DNA of 64,000 nucleotides from a bacterium (GTDB lineage: Bacteria; Orphanbacterota; Orphanbacteria; Orphanbacterales; Orphanbacteraceae), in NCBI GenBank assembly GCA_025782575.1, contig JALGYY010000046.1:62001-126000 (forward strand), given 5' to 3'. Shown in pieces: positions 26,060-35,045 of this stretch (positions are counted from its first letter, which is position 1; each line of letters starts with the position of its first letter). A program made the position numbers and the translations under genes. Below the pieces are notes generated by a model. It made no database searches and was not told the origin of the DNA. It saw only the letters and a program-made list of their open reading frames with translations.

Positions 26060-28449
26060 GTCGAAGAAATTTCCACGTCGTCGGAAAGGACGTGCGCAAA
26101 GTCGACGGGCGTGAACTGGTCACGGGGGCTCCGGCGTTTGCAGATGACTTCCCTCAGCCGAACATGCTCTATGGCAAAATTCTGGGAAGCCCGCACCCCC
26201 ACGCACGAATCCGGTCGATCGATACATCCGGGGCCGAGGCGCTGGAAGGTGTTCATTCCGTCCTTACCTATGAAAATGTGCCGAGGGCGCGGGGACCGGT
26301 CGGTAGAAGAGCGGATCTCTTCAACAGAGTCCCTTACACCCGTGCCGGGCAGGATTATCCCGAACCATCCCCGTGGGATTTCTTTCTGTTAGACAACAAA
26401 ATGCGATTCGTCGGTGATCGTGTTGCTGCTGTTGCGGCTGAAACGGTTGAGATCGCGAAAAAGGCGTGCGCGCTGATCGAAGTCGATTACGAAATTCTTA
26501 CACCTGTGCTTTCGCCGGAAGATGCTTTCGCGGAAGGTGCACCTATCGTTCACGATGAGCCGGATGTGCAGAAAGCGGAAGATCCTAAGCGCAATCTATG
26601 TGCATCGGTGGATGTCTATCTTCGGGATGTGGAGGCCGGGTTTCGTGAGGCTGATACGGTCGTGGAAGGATCATACTCGGTACCTCGACAGCAACATGCC
26701 CAGATGGAACTTCATATCGCCATCTCTTATTTCGATGAGGACGATCGCCTGACGGTGATCTGCGCGACCCAGGTTCCGTTTCATGTCAGGCGACAACTTT
26801 CGCAATCCCTCGGGCTTCCTGTTAGTCGGATTCGGGTAATCAAGCCCCGGGTGGGGGGCGGATTCGGCGGAAAACAGGAAATGGTGATCGAAGATATCTG
26901 TGCGGCTCTCACGGTGGCGACTCACAGGCCGGTCCGACTCGAGCTGGACCGCTATGAGGATCTGACAGCGGCCCGTTGCCGCCATCCCATGAAACTGACA
27001 TGCAAAACCGGCGTGAAAAAAGATGGATCCCTCACTGCGATCGAGATGATCGCCCTCGTCGATGCGGGCGCGTATGGTTCGCACAGCCCGACAGTGCCCA
27101 CCAATACGGGGAACAAGAACCTGCCCCGCTATCGTTGTCGCAACATGCACTATCGGTTCGACGCGGCATACACGAATCTTACAGTCTCCGGCGCGATGCG
27201 AGGCTACGGCACTCCCCAGGGATCCTTCGCCCTCGAGTGCCATATGGATGAGACTGCCGAGGCGATCGGCATGGATCCGGTCGACTTCCGACTGTCATGC
27301 ACAGTGGTAGAGGGGGATACGGACGAACTTTCACCCTATATCTATGAAGTAAAATCGGAAGCGCCCGGTGATGAAACAAAGCCGGAAGACGTCGCATGGC
27401 CGATCACGAGCTGCGGGCTGCACGACTGCATTCAGAAAGGTGCGGAGGAAATCGATTGGGCACGGAAACGGAAGGAGTTCGACAAGTACAACGTTTCCAA
27501 TCCCGTTGTGCGGAAGGGAATCGGCATGTGTTGCCTCTCACAGGGATCCGGTGTTGCGGGAATTGATACGGCGAATGCGACCGTCCGATTGAACGAAGAC
27601 GGTTCGGCCATTCTCTTTATCGGTGCTGCGGACATCGGTACGGGGGGCGACACTGTGATCGGGCAGATGGTCGCCGAAACACTCGGGATTACGCTTGATG
27701 AAGTGACTGTCTATTCCTCGGACACGGACGTCGTTCCATTCGACTCAGGTGCTTATGCGTCGAGCACAACCTATGTGTCCGGGAATGCGGCGCTGAAAGC
27801 GGCAATCGAAGTGCGGGACGATCTGCTCACCATCGCCGCCGGGCTCATGGGAGAGGAGGCGGGGAACCTTCGCCTGGAAGACCGGCAGATCATCTCATCC
27901 CGATCGTCGAAGAAGATTCCGTTACGCGATGCTGCCATGCATTCCATTTACAAGAACAAAGATCAGATCGAGCACACGGCGAGCCATGTTTCGCCGGTGA
28001 GCCCCCCTCCGTTTGCGGCGCAATACGCTGAGATCGAAGTCGATACCGAAACGGGTGAAGTGCGGGTGGTCGAGTTCGTCACTGCCGTGGACGCGGGGAC
28101 GATCATCAACCCCCAGCTCGCGAGAGGCCAGGTCGATGGTGCGGTGTCGATGGGGCTCGGCTATGCGCTCACCGAAGAGCTGATGCACGACGAAAACGGC
28201 GTGCCGATGAACCGGGGGCTGGTCGACTATAAAATTTTCAAGGCGGTCGGTATGCCGAAGATGAAGACAATTTTTGTCGAAACGTATGAGGCGACCGGGC
28301 CCTTCGGTGTGAAGGCCATCGCGGAGATTCCCACAAATGGAGCGCCGCCGGCAATCGGAAATGCGCTGAAACATGCTCTCGGTGTTCGGATGAGGGATCT
28401 GCCGTTTACTCCGGAGCGGGTCCTCCGGGCGATCGGGAAGATGAAGTAG
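26056..28449 (+). CDS. Molybdenum hydroxylase, molybdopterin-binding large subunit (xanthine dehydrogenase/aldehyde oxidase family)
   Basis: A 797-residue catalytic subunit. It shows the a/b-hammerhead start (G-A-P-A-F-A-D-D), the cofactor-contact motif G-G-G-F-G-G-K, and M-R-G-Y-G-T-P-Q. The catalytic glutamate lies in G-V-K-A-I-A-E near residue 756 (cf. G-x-K-x-x-G-E in xanthine dehydrogenase). The M-R-G-Y/F-G form points to the xanthine dehydrogenase/XdhD and aldehyde oxidoreductase side rather than CO dehydrogenase, whose A-Y-R-G-A-G-R loop is absent. The family hydroxylates purines, N-heterocycles or aldehydes using water. The ygfK-like gene nearby favours a purine or related heterocycle, by inference. 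No XdhC-type maturation or cofactor-sulfuration gene is in the window. It ends with TAG. Confidence 0.93.
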   Translation: MSRRNFHVVGKDVRKVDGRELVTGAPAFADDFPQPNMLYGKILGSPHPHARIRSIDTSGAEALEGVHSVLTYENVPRARGPVGRRADLFNRVPYTRAGQDYPEPSPWDFFLLDNKMRFVGDRVAAVAAETVEIAKKACALIEVDYEILTPVLSPEDAFAEGAPIVHDEPDVQKAEDPKRNLCASVDVYLRDVEAGFREADTVVEGSYSVPRQQHAQMELHIAISYFDEDDRLTVICATQVPFHVRRQLSQSLGLPVSRIRVIKPRVGGGFGGKQEMVIEDICAALTVATHRPVRLELDRYEDLTAARCRHPMKLTCKTGVKKDGSLTAIEMIALVDAGAYGSHSPTVPTNTGNKNLPRYRCRNMHYRFDAAYTNLTVSGAMRGYGTPQGSFALECHMDETAEAIGMDPVDFRLSCTVVEGDTDELSPYIYEVKSEAPGDETKPEDVAWPITSCGLHDCIQKGAEEIDWARKRKEFDKYNVSNPVVRKGIGMCCLSQGSGVAGIDTANATVRLNEDGSAILFIGAADIGTGGDTVIGQMVAETLGITLDEVTVYSSDTDVVPFDSGAYASSTTYVSGNAALKAAIEVRDDLLTIAAGLMGEEAGNLRLEDRQIISSRSSKKIPLRDAAMHSIYKNKDQIEHTASHVSPVSPPPFAAQYAEIEVDTETGEVRVVEFVTAVDAGTIINPQLARGQVDGAVSMGLGYALTEELMHDENGVPMNRGLVDYKIFKAVGMPKMKTIFVETYEATGPFGVKAIAEIPTNGAPPAIGNALKHALGVRMRDLPFTPERVLRAIGKMK

Positions 28450-28467
28450 AAGAATCCGGGAAGGCGG

Positions 28468-29232
28468 TCAGCGGCGGAGCGAATAGCCGCCGTCGATTAC
28501 CAGGATTCGTCCGGTGGTATGGCTCGCTTCTTCAGATGCGAAGTGGAGCACCGCCCACGCGATTTCCTCGGGTGTCGCCACTTTGCGAAGGGGAATCTCT
28601 TTTACCAGCTTCCTGCCGGCCGGGCTATTAAGCGCCTGTTCCGCCATTTCCGTCGCTGTCCATCCGGGAGCGACGGCGTTTACCGTAATACCGGACGGCC
28701 CGAGTTCCACCGCGGCACTTCGCGTGAACGCTTCGAGCCCCCCTTTGGATGCCGCATAGGGCGAGTGGAGCGGCTCACCCAGTAGAGCGGCGGTCGAGCT
28801 GATCGAAATGATCCGTCCCCACCCCTTTTTCATCATGTGACCGGAGACTGCTGATGCCGCCAGCATTGCCCCTTCGAGATTGGTGGAGAGTGTATGTCGG
28901 AGTGAAGCGGGAGAGAGGGTGGGGATCCGATCTTCCTCCCAGATTCCGGCATTGTTGACGAGGATGTCAGGAGGGGCGATTCCGTCGATGGTCTTAGCGA
29001 TCATGTCCTTGATGGACGAGGGGCGGGTCACATCGCAGCGGAGAACGAGGGCCTTGCCCCCTCTCTTTCGAATTTCCCGGGCCACTGCGAAAGCTTCAGT
29101 TCTCGCTTTTCGGTAGGAGAGAGCAACGGAGGCGCCTGCGCTCGCCAGCATCAGCGCGGTCGCTCTCCCGATGCCACGGGATCCTCCGGTTACGAGAGCG
29201 ACTCTCCCTCGAAGATCGATGGCGGCCGGCAT
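28468..29232 (-). CDS. Short-chain dehydrogenase/reductase (FabG-like)
   Basis: 254 residues, typical classical SDR length. The NAD(P)-binding G-G-S-R-G-I-G lies near residue 16, N-N-A-G near 93, and the catalytic Ser (S-I-S-S-T) and Y-A-A-S-K are present. The C-terminal I-D-G-G-Y-S motif resembles 3-oxoacyl-ACP reductases. R-K after the second strand suggests NADPH. Without acyl-carrier or other fatty-acid genes nearby the substrate is open. It follows the flavin reductase gene by 5 bases and is convergent with the molybdenum hydroxylase operon. Confidence 0.9.
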   Translation of the reverse strand: MPAAIDLRGRVALVTGGSRGIGRATALMLASAGASVALSYRKARTEAFAVAREIRKRGGKALVLRCDVTRPSSIKDMIAKTIDGIAPPDILVNNAGIWEEDRIPTLSPASLRHTLSTNLEGAMLAASAVSGHMMKKGWGRIISISSTAALLGEPLHSPYAASKGGLEAFTRSAAVELGPSGITVNAVAPGWTATEMAEQALNSPAGRKLVKEIPLRKVATPEEIAWAVLHFASEEASHTTGRILVIDGGYSLRR

Positions 29233-29237
29233 GTTCG

Positions 29238-29867
29238 CTAGACCTCCGGCCGCTCTTTTTCGAACAACTCTCGTGTCCGTGAATACCAGTGCCGGCCCAT
29301 CCGGCCGACAGCCTTAAGTCGGACAGGATCGATGTGTGTGCCGTCCGGAATGATCTCGTCGTCAACGTGGATTCTGACGATCCGCCCGAGGAGAAGGCCG
29401 GTCGTCACTTCCTCGTCCCCCAGCTCCACGATTCCCTCGAGCCGGCACTCGAAATGGACTGGTGACTCCTTCACCCGGGGAGGGGCTACGAGATCGGACG
29501 GTATGGGGGTCAAACCAGCCGCACCAAACTCGCTCACTTCAGGTGGATAGTCTGCAGACGCCTGCACCATGGGATCGGTGATCGATTCGGTCACCACGTT
29601 GACGACGAACTCCCCGGTCTCTTCCGCATTCCGCCACGTATCTTTGATTTTTCCCCGTTTTGTGCCGACGGAAACTCCCAGTATGGGGGGGGTGCTCGAC
29701 AGGCCGTTGAAGAAGCTGAACGGCGCTAGATTCGTCTTCCCATCAGCATTGATCGTGCTGACAAGCGCGATCGGGCGGGGCACGATCGCACCGATCATGA
29801 GAAAGTACCTGCCCTGTGGTGTCATGTCGTCCGGATCAAATATCATGATTGGAATCGTAGTCGTCAT
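29238..29867 (-). CDS. Flavin reductase-like FMN-binding protein
   Basis: 209 residues of the flavin reductase/flavoredoxin fold: an early P-R-P-I-A-L-V-S-T motif, then N-L-A-P-F-S-F-F-N and, further on, F-V-V-N-V-V-T-E, typical of FMN-binding split-barrel flavin reductases. It probably binds FMN and reduces it or passes electrons to a partner. An in-frame ATG at 29846 is an alternative start; neither has a clear Shine-Dalgarno. The SDR gene follows directly, so the two may act on the same substrate. Confidence 0.85.
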   Translation of the reverse strand: MTTTIPIMIFDPDDMTPQGRYFLMIGAIVPRPIALVSTINADGKTNLAPFSFFNGLSSTPPILGVSVGTKRGKIKDTWRNAEETGEFVVNVVTESITDPMVQASADYPPEVSEFGAAGLTPIPSDLVAPPRVKESPVHFECRLEGIVELGDEEVTTGLLLGRIVRIHVDDEIIPDGTHIDPVRLKAVGRMGRHWYSRTRELFEKERPEV

Positions 29868-30001
29868 TCAATTGGGAGGCAAGCGATTGAATCGGTGAGC
29901 ATGGAACAGTGACGGAACCGATTGAGGGGGCGGGGAGAGGGGGGTATTCTTTCGAGAAGGAGTTTTCAGGTCCCCATGCGATCGAGCCCCCGGAGGAATG
30001 C

Positions 30002-30895
30002 ATGCTCACAATTGATCAATCGGCGCTCCCCGATGGGCTTCGGCTTGGTACATCCTCTTTCAGCAGCAAGGACTGGATCGGGTCGTTCTATCCCGAAAAG
30101 ACTCCGCCCAGTGACTTTCTCGGCCATTATGCCGGGCAACTTGGGACTGTCGAAGTTGACGCTACGTGGTATTCCATCCCGGCGGCTCGGACGGTAGAGG
30201 GCTGGGAGAGAAAAACGCCGGCCGGCTTCACTTTTTCGCTCAAAGTTCCCAAGACGATTACTCATGAGCTTTCGATGGTCGGATGCGAGAAGGAATGGAG
30301 CCTCTTCTGGGAGCGTGTCTCCCTGCTCGGGGAGAAAAGGGGGCCGCTACTCTTTCAGTTCCCCTATGTCGCCAAGGGGAAGGATCCGGATGAATATGCG
30401 ACCGGGGCCCGGTTTCTGGAAAGGCTCGCTACGTTCCTCCCCACGCTTTCAAGTGAGGGGCGCTATGTCGTGGAGGTAAGAAACCGGACCTGGATCAAAC
30501 CCCCTCTTGTCGATCTTCTGCGGAAACATGATGTCGCCCTCGCCCTCGTCGACTATTACACCATGCCCCGTCCGACGGAGATTGTGAAAACCATCGATGT
30601 GAAAACGGCCGGTTTCGGCTACGTCCGTCTGCTCGGCCACCATCGCCGGATGAATGATCTCATTGCCGAGGCCCGTTCCGAAGGAAACCGTGAGAACGAT
30701 TGGGGAAGCCTTCTGCTCAACCGAACGAGGGAGACCGCCGAATGGGTGGGAGTGTTAAAGAGCCTGCTCAAGAGACAGTCCGAAATATTCGCCTATTTCA
30801 ATAATCACTACGCCGGCTTCGCGCCGGGATCGATCGACCTCTTCATCCGGCAATGGCTGCTGGAACAGGGGGGGAGAGAGCCGGAATCCGCTTGA
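30002..30895 (+). CDS. DUF72 (YecE-like) protein
   Basis: About 297 residues from the ATG at 30002, which has GGAGG 5 bases upstream; an in-frame GTG at 29909 would add 31 residues with no family resemblance. Typical DUF72 features are the opening L-R-L-G-T-S-S-F-S-S-K-D-W, Y-P-E-K near 40, E-V-D-A-T-W-Y, F-S-L-K-V-P-K-x-I-T-H and a final N-N-H-Y-A-G-F-A. The fold is a TIM barrel of unknown function; nothing here adds to that. Its stop codon overlaps the -35 element of the downstream folK/pan operon promoter. Confidence 0.88.
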   Translation: MLTIDQSALPDGLRLGTSSFSSKDWIGSFYPEKTPPSDFLGHYAGQLGTVEVDATWYSIPAARTVEGWERKTPAGFTFSLKVPKTITHELSMVGCEKEWSLFWERVSLLGEKRGPLLFQFPYVAKGKDPDEYATGARFLERLATFLPTLSSEGRYVVEVRNRTWIKPPLVDLLRKHDVALALVDYYTMPRPTEIVKTIDVKTAGFGYVRLLGHHRRMNDLIAEARSEGNRENDWGSLLLNRTRETAEWVGVLKSLLKRQSEIFAYFNNHYAGFAPGSIDLFIRQWLLEQGGREPESA

Positions 30896-30920
30896 TGGAG
30901 GGGGGTGCCCTATCTATACT
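30892..30920 (+). promoter_or_regulatory. Sigma-70-type promoter for the folK/pan operon
   Basis: TTGATG (30892-30897), a 17-base spacer, then TATACT (30915-30920). Predicted transcription start is about 30927, leaving a ~68-base leader before the aminotransferase-like gene. The -35 overlaps the TGA of the DUF72 gene. Confidence 0.65.
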
Positions 30921-30994
30921 GCGGGGTGGCGGCTTTCCCGAATCACTCTTGCAGGAGAGAGCGAGATTCTCACTAATCTGAGAGGCCGAGGCTG

Positions 30995-32203
30995 GTGAAA
31001 CGACCATCCGGGCTGTGGCAAAAACCCCTCCCTTTGCGGCGCCGTCTTGTGATCGAAAAGGCCGAGCGCTTTCATCGCCTCTCATCCGACCCCATGGAAG
31101 AGCTGGCGCGGGTACGGAAGAGAGCGGAGAAGCGTGGCGTTCGTGTACTCGACTTTACCCGGCTCTCATCCGACATACCGATTCCGGCAACCGAGCGTTC
31201 ATGCGAAGAGGGGGCGATCAGCGGTCTGATTGCAGAGAAACTCGCTGAATCCAGGGGGCTTTCTCTGGATCCGGCGACCGAGATCCTACCCATTCCGCAT
31301 ATCGATGAAGCCTATCGTCTGCTGACACTGGCGTTCATCAACCCGGGGGACGTGGTCCTCCTACCCGATCCGGCAGACCCCGCCTATCGAACCGCCACGG
31401 TTCTGGCCGGGGGGTGGCCGGTAACGGTCCCGCTTCTTCAGGGGACGGGCTATCTTCCCGATCTGGGACGGATCGAAGCGGAGGCCGCCCTTCGGGCCAA
31501 GACCTTCTTTTTCTCCTATCCCCAATTTCCCACAGGGGCGGAAGCTCCTTCCGAGTTCTATGATGAGCTCATCGGGTTCGCCCGGCGGCACAACATTATC
31601 CTTGCGCATGACGCGACGCTGGCCGGATTCAGGCGGGGTGGCGAAACTCCCGCCGGGCTTCTCGATCATCCGGAAGGGAGAGAGATGGGCATCGAGTTTC
31701 ACACTCTTGCTCCGCTTCATGATACCGAAGGGTGGCGGCCGGGATTTCTGGCCGGAAATCGGGAGATTCTCTTTGCCGTCCGCTCCCTTTTACGTCTTTT
31801 GATGCCCCCCTCAGGAGGAGCGCGGTTCCGGTTCTACCAAAATGCACTCCTGATAGATGAATCAGAGAGAGTGGCGGCGGCCGAAATTTATCGGCAGCGG
31901 GGAGAGCATGTCAGGAACGGTCTCGCAAAGTGGGGCTGGGACGTCCCCGAACAGGCCGGTGAGCGGTTCCTCTGGGTTCGCGTCCCCTATCGGTATCATT
32001 CCATGCGGTTCGCGGCCATGCTGATCAGGCGAGCCGGGATCGCCGTCATTCCGGGTACCGCCTTCGGAGAGTTCGGTGACGAATCGATTCTGGTTTCACT
32101 CTCCGCCAGCGATACCTCGTTGGAGGTCGGTCTCGATCGGATCGGCCGCGCCCTCCCCCGCCGGCTCTTCCGCCGGCTTCAACGGGGGGAGGCATCGGAG
32201 TGA
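30995..32203 (+). CDS. Degenerate fold-type-I aminotransferase homologue lacking the PLP lysine
   Basis: 402 residues from GTG, aligning over its length with class I/II aminotransferases of the DapL/AspC type (L-N-P-G-D-V-V-like strand, G-W-R-x-G-F, C-terminal subdomain). Key residues are changed. The segment that normally reads H-S-L-S-K is H-T-L-A-P, so the Schiff-base lysine is Pro240. The N-N-P-T-G substrate loop is Q-F-P-T-G, with Phe178 in place of Asn. The usual C-terminal substrate Arg is Val or Ser (I-L-V-S-L-S). The glycine/serine phosphate-binding turn before the first helix is P-H-I-D-E. The D of the H-D-A motif remains. It cannot be a normal PLP enzyme; a regulatory or structural role is inferred. 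The stop overlaps folK (GTGA, 32200-32203). Confidence 0.82.
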   Translation: MKRPSGLWQKPLPLRRRLVIEKAERFHRLSSDPMEELARVRKRAEKRGVRVLDFTRLSSDIPIPATERSCEEGAISGLIAEKLAESRGLSLDPATEILPIPHIDEAYRLLTLAFINPGDVVLLPDPADPAYRTATVLAGGWPVTVPLLQGTGYLPDLGRIEAEAALRAKTFFFSYPQFPTGAEAPSEFYDELIGFARRHNIILAHDATLAGFRRGGETPAGLLDHPEGREMGIEFHTLAPLHDTEGWRPGFLAGNREILFAVRSLLRLLMPPSGGARFRFYQNALLIDESERVAAAEIYRQRGEHVRNGLAKWGWDVPEQAGERFLWVRVPYRYHSMRFAAMLIRRAGIAVIPGTAFGEFGDESILVSLSASDTSLEVGLDRIGRALPRRLFRRLQRGEASE

Positions 32204-32697
32204 CCACCGTCTATCTCGGCCTCGGCTCCAATCTGGGCGACCGCCGCCATCATCTTCGGAATTCGCTCGAGCGCCTCGAACAGAACGGGGTTGCCATCCA
32301 GGCGGTTTCCTCGGTCTACGAGACGGATCCGGTCGGCCCGGTGGCGGACCAGCCGGCATTTCTGAATTGCACGGTTCGTGCATCCTATGACGGGGCGGCA
32401 GAGGAGCTTCTCCGCACGGCGATGGCCATCGAAACAGCCATGGGGCGCACGAGAACTGTCGCCATGGGGCCCCGTACGATCGACATCGACATCCTGTACT
32501 TCGGCGATCATGTGATCGACGGGGCGCCGGATCTTATCGTGCCCCATCCGCGGATCCAGGAACGACGATTCGTCCTCATACCCATGACGGAACTTGATCC
32601 CGATCACCCACATCCATCTCTCGGTTCGACGCAGTCCGAGCTACTCGCCCGGACGACAGACAGGAGCGCGGTGCAACTCGTCGGGGAGGTCATCTGA
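32200..32697 (+). CDS. folK: 2-amino-4-hydroxy-6-hydroxymethyldihydropteridine pyrophosphokinase
   Basis: 165 residues from a GTG start inside the preceding gene's stop. It transfers pyrophosphate from ATP to 6-hydroxymethyl-dihydropterin in folate synthesis. Family marks are L-G-L-G-S-N-L-G-D near residue 5, G-P-R-T-I-D-I-D-I-L near 90 (the two metal-binding Asp) and P-H-P-R-I-Q-E-R-R-F-V-L. Folate feeds the hydroxymethyltransferase step of pantothenate synthesis (PanB uses 5,10-methylene-THF), which gives the operon some logic. Confidence 0.95.
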   Translation: MTTVYLGLGSNLGDRRHHLRNSLERLEQNGVAIQAVSSVYETDPVGPVADQPAFLNCTVRASYDGAAEELLRTAMAIETAMGRTRTVAMGPRTIDIDILYFGDHVIDGAPDLIVPHPRIQERRFVLIPMTELDPDHPHPSLGSTQSELLARTTDRSAVQLVGEVI

Positions 32698-32698
32698 C

Positions 32699-33346
32699 TT
32701 GCGGCATACCTACATCGTCGTGGAAGGGGTCATCGGCGTCGGGAAGACCACACTCTCCCGCGCTCTCGCCGGACGTCTGAACGCCGGGCTGAATCTGGAA
32801 GTGGTCGAGGAAAACCCATTTCTTCAGAAGTTCTATGACGACATCCGCTCTTATGCTTTTCAGACGCAGATCTTCTTCCTGCTGAGCCGGTATCGCCAGC
32901 AGCAGGAGATGAAGCAGCAATCGTTGTTTGCCGAGCGTATGATCAGCGACTATCTGTTCGCCAAGGATAGAATCTTCGCCAGCATCAATCTGACAGACGA
33001 TGAAATGCTGTTGTATGATCGTCTGATGGACGCGATTGAAGGGCAGATCCCACCCCCCGATGTGACCATTTATCTCCGTAGCAATACGGACCTCCTCGTT
33101 GATCGAATCCGAAAACGGGGTCGCTCATTCGAAAAAAACCTGACCAGGGACTATCTCGAAGTGCTTCAGGAGGCGTACAATTACTACTTCTCTCATTACA
33201 CCGACGGCCCGCTCATGATCGTGAATTCGAGCGAGGTCGATTTTCTCGGTAGCGAGAGCGATATCGGGGAGCTGGTCGAGCAATTGGATGCGCTGAAGAG
33301 CGGTGTGGCGAATTTCGTGCCCCGCCGCCGCGGGAGGTCAGGATGA
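32699..33346 (+). CDS. Deoxynucleoside kinase (dGK/dCK family)
   Basis: About 215 residues from a TTG at 32699 with GGAGG 9 bases upstream; a longer in-frame extension to 32594 lies inside folK and is not homologous. P-loop G-V-I-G-V-G-K-T-T-L at the start, L-F-A-E-R-M-I-S-D near 80 (the E-R pair of the deoxynucleoside kinase family) and a lid R-I-R-K-R-G-R-x-x-E. It phosphorylates a deoxynucleoside, probably a purine one, at the 5' position in salvage. The stop overlaps panB (ATGA). Confidence 0.9.
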   Translation: MRHTYIVVEGVIGVGKTTLSRALAGRLNAGLNLEVVEENPFLQKFYDDIRSYAFQTQIFFLLSRYRQQQEMKQQSLFAERMISDYLFAKDRIFASINLTDDEMLLYDRLMDAIEGQIPPPDVTIYLRSNTDLLVDRIRKRGRSFEKNLTRDYLEVLQEAYNYYFSHYTDGPLMIVNSSEVDFLGSESDIGELVEQLDALKSGVANFVPRRRGRSG

Positions 33347-34164
33347 GAAAAAGGAAGATGACGCCACGGAGCCTTTTCCTGATGAAGAAGCGGGGCGAGA
33401 AGATCGCCATGCTCACGGCCTACGATTATCCTACGGCTGACATCCAGAACAGTGCGGGGATCGACGCGATTCTCGTGGGTGACACGCTTGGTATGGTCGT
33501 CCTCGGCTACGAGACGACGTTGCCGGTTACGATCGACGATGTGATCCGCCACGCGGCGTCTGTCTGTCGTGCACAGCCTCGGGCACTTGTGATCGGCGAC
33601 ATGCCGTTTCTCTCCTATACGGTGAGCGTTGCCGACGCCGTAACGAATGCCGGCCGGCTCGTAAAAGAGGCGGGGGTGTCCGCTGTGAAGCTCGAAGGGG
33701 GGCGGGCCATGTTGCCGGTGGTGCGCGCCCTGGTGCGCGCTTCGATTCCTGTAATGGGTCACCTCGGCCTGACGCCCCAATCGATTCTCCGGTTCGGCGG
33801 TTACAAAGTTCAGGCCAAGGACAAGCGGGCGGCTGAGAGACTTCTTGAGGCGGCGAAGGCGCTCGAGGATGCCGGATGCTTCGCGATTGTTCTCGAGGCG
33901 ATTCCCGCCACGGTGGCGAAGGTCGTGACCGAAGCGCTTACGATTCCGACGATCGGCATCGGCGCCGGCCCCGATTGCGACGGCCAGGTTCTCGTCACGC
34001 ACGACATGCTCGGAATCTATGACGACTTCACCCCGAAATTCGTAAAGCGTTACGCGGAGATGCGCACCCTCATGAAGAAGTCGTTTGAGGAATACGTCGA
34101 GGATGTGAAGTCGAGCCGGTTTCCCGGGCCTGAGCACTGTTACGACGGAAACGGCGACGCTTGA
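33343..34164 (+). CDS. panB: 3-methyl-2-oxobutanoate hydroxymethyltransferase
   Basis: 273 residues, standard PanB length. It makes ketopantoate from 2-oxoisovalerate and methylene-tetrahydrofolate, the first pantothenate step. Visible motifs are M-L-T-A-Y-D-Y-P, the metal-site D-A-I-L-V-G-D-T-L-G-M, V-K-L-E-G-G and G-H-L-G-L-T-P-Q-S. The ATG overlaps the kinase stop and the stop overlaps panC (TTGA, 34161-34164). No panE or panD is visible in the window. Confidence 0.97.
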   Translation: MRKRKMTPRSLFLMKKRGEKIAMLTAYDYPTADIQNSAGIDAILVGDTLGMVVLGYETTLPVTIDDVIRHAASVCRAQPRALVIGDMPFLSYTVSVADAVTNAGRLVKEAGVSAVKLEGGRAMLPVVRALVRASIPVMGHLGLTPQSILRFGGYKVQAKDKRAAERLLEAAKALEDAGCFAIVLEAIPATVAKVVTEALTIPTIGIGAGPDCDGQVLVTHDMLGIYDDFTPKFVKRYAEMRTLMKKSFEEYVEDVKSSRFPGPEHCYDGNGDA

Positions 34165-35045
34165 CCCCTCCCATCCCCATCGCAAAGAGTGTGGCCGGTC
34201 TGCAGTCGGCCCTCGAGCCTTTACGAAGAGCCGGGAAACGGATCGGTTTTGTGCCTACGATGGGCGCACTTCATGAGGGGCATCTTTCCCTCCTGCAAGA
34301 AGCGAAACGGCAGTCTGATTTCGCCGTCCTGAGCGTCTTCGTGAACCCGGAGCAATTCGGCCCTTCCGAGGACTATGCGCGCTATCCACGAGATCTGAAG
34401 GCCGATGCGGCCCTTGCAGCCGGTGCCGGGGCGGATCACCTCTTTGCCCCGTCGCCGGAGACGGTTTATCCGAACGGTTTTTGCACGCGAGTCGAGGTGA
34501 CCGGGCTCTCGGACCGGCTTTGCGGCGCCCGGCGACCGGGTCACTTCCGCGGCGTAACAACGGTGGTCTGGAAGCTGCTTCAGATCGTCGACCCTGATCT
34601 GGTTTTTTTCGGAGCGAAAGACGCCCAGCAGGTAGTACTCATCCGAAAGATGATTCACGATCTGAACGGTCCATGGGAAGTCCGTTCGGTCGCCACGGTG
34701 CGGGAGGAAGATGGTCTGGCGAAGAGTTCCCGGAATCGTTATCTGGCCCCCCCGGACCGGGAGAGGGCGGCGACGATTCATCGTGCTCTGCGATCCGCTT
34801 TCCAGACGATCGTCCATGGCGAGCGAAGTGCCGGAACCGCGGAGAAAATCGCCGATGCTATCCTTAAAGGGATGGCCGTCGATGTCGAGCATCTTTCAAC
34901 TGTATCCCTTTCCGATCTCGAACCACTCGTGGAGCTTCAGGGAGATGTACTGCTTGCGGTGGCTGCCCGGTTCGGGGAGACGCGGCTCATCGATAATGTC
35001 TGTTTCCGGGTAGCCGGGGACGAAGTAGAGGAGATCCTACCCTGA
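34161..35045 (+). CDS. panC: Pantothenate synthetase (pantoate-beta-alanine ligase)
   Basis: 294 residues from a TTG that overlaps the panB stop. It joins pantoate and beta-alanine with ATP. Motifs: V-P-T-M-G-A-L-H-E-G-H-L-S-L (HIGH-type), V-N-P-x-Q-F-G, Y-P-R-D-L, K-D-A-Q-Q and a K-S-S-R-N near residue 190 corresponding to the KMSKS-like loop (usually M/L-S-S-R-N). The TTG start is supported only by the overlap and by the standard N-terminus. It is followed by the nucleotidyltransferase gene with a one-base overlap (TGATG). Confidence 0.95.
   Translation: MTPPIPIAKSVAGLQSALEPLRRAGKRIGFVPTMGALHEGHLSLLQEAKRQSDFAVLSVFVNPEQFGPSEDYARYPRDLKADAALAAGAGADHLFAPSPETVYPNGFCTRVEVTGLSDRLCGARRPGHFRGVTTVVWKLLQIVDPDLVFFGAKDAQQVVLIRKMIHDLNGPWEVRSVATVREEDGLAKSSRNRYLAPPDRERAATIHRALRSAFQTIVHGERSAGTAEKIADAILKGMAVDVEHLSTVSLSDLEPLVELQGDVLLAVAARFGETRLIDNVCFRVAGDEVEEILP

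Noticed and set aside
32594-32698. Longer deoxynucleoside kinase starting inside folK
   Set aside because: The added residues are a shifted reading of folK; the TTG at 32699 with GGAGG opens directly into the P-loop.
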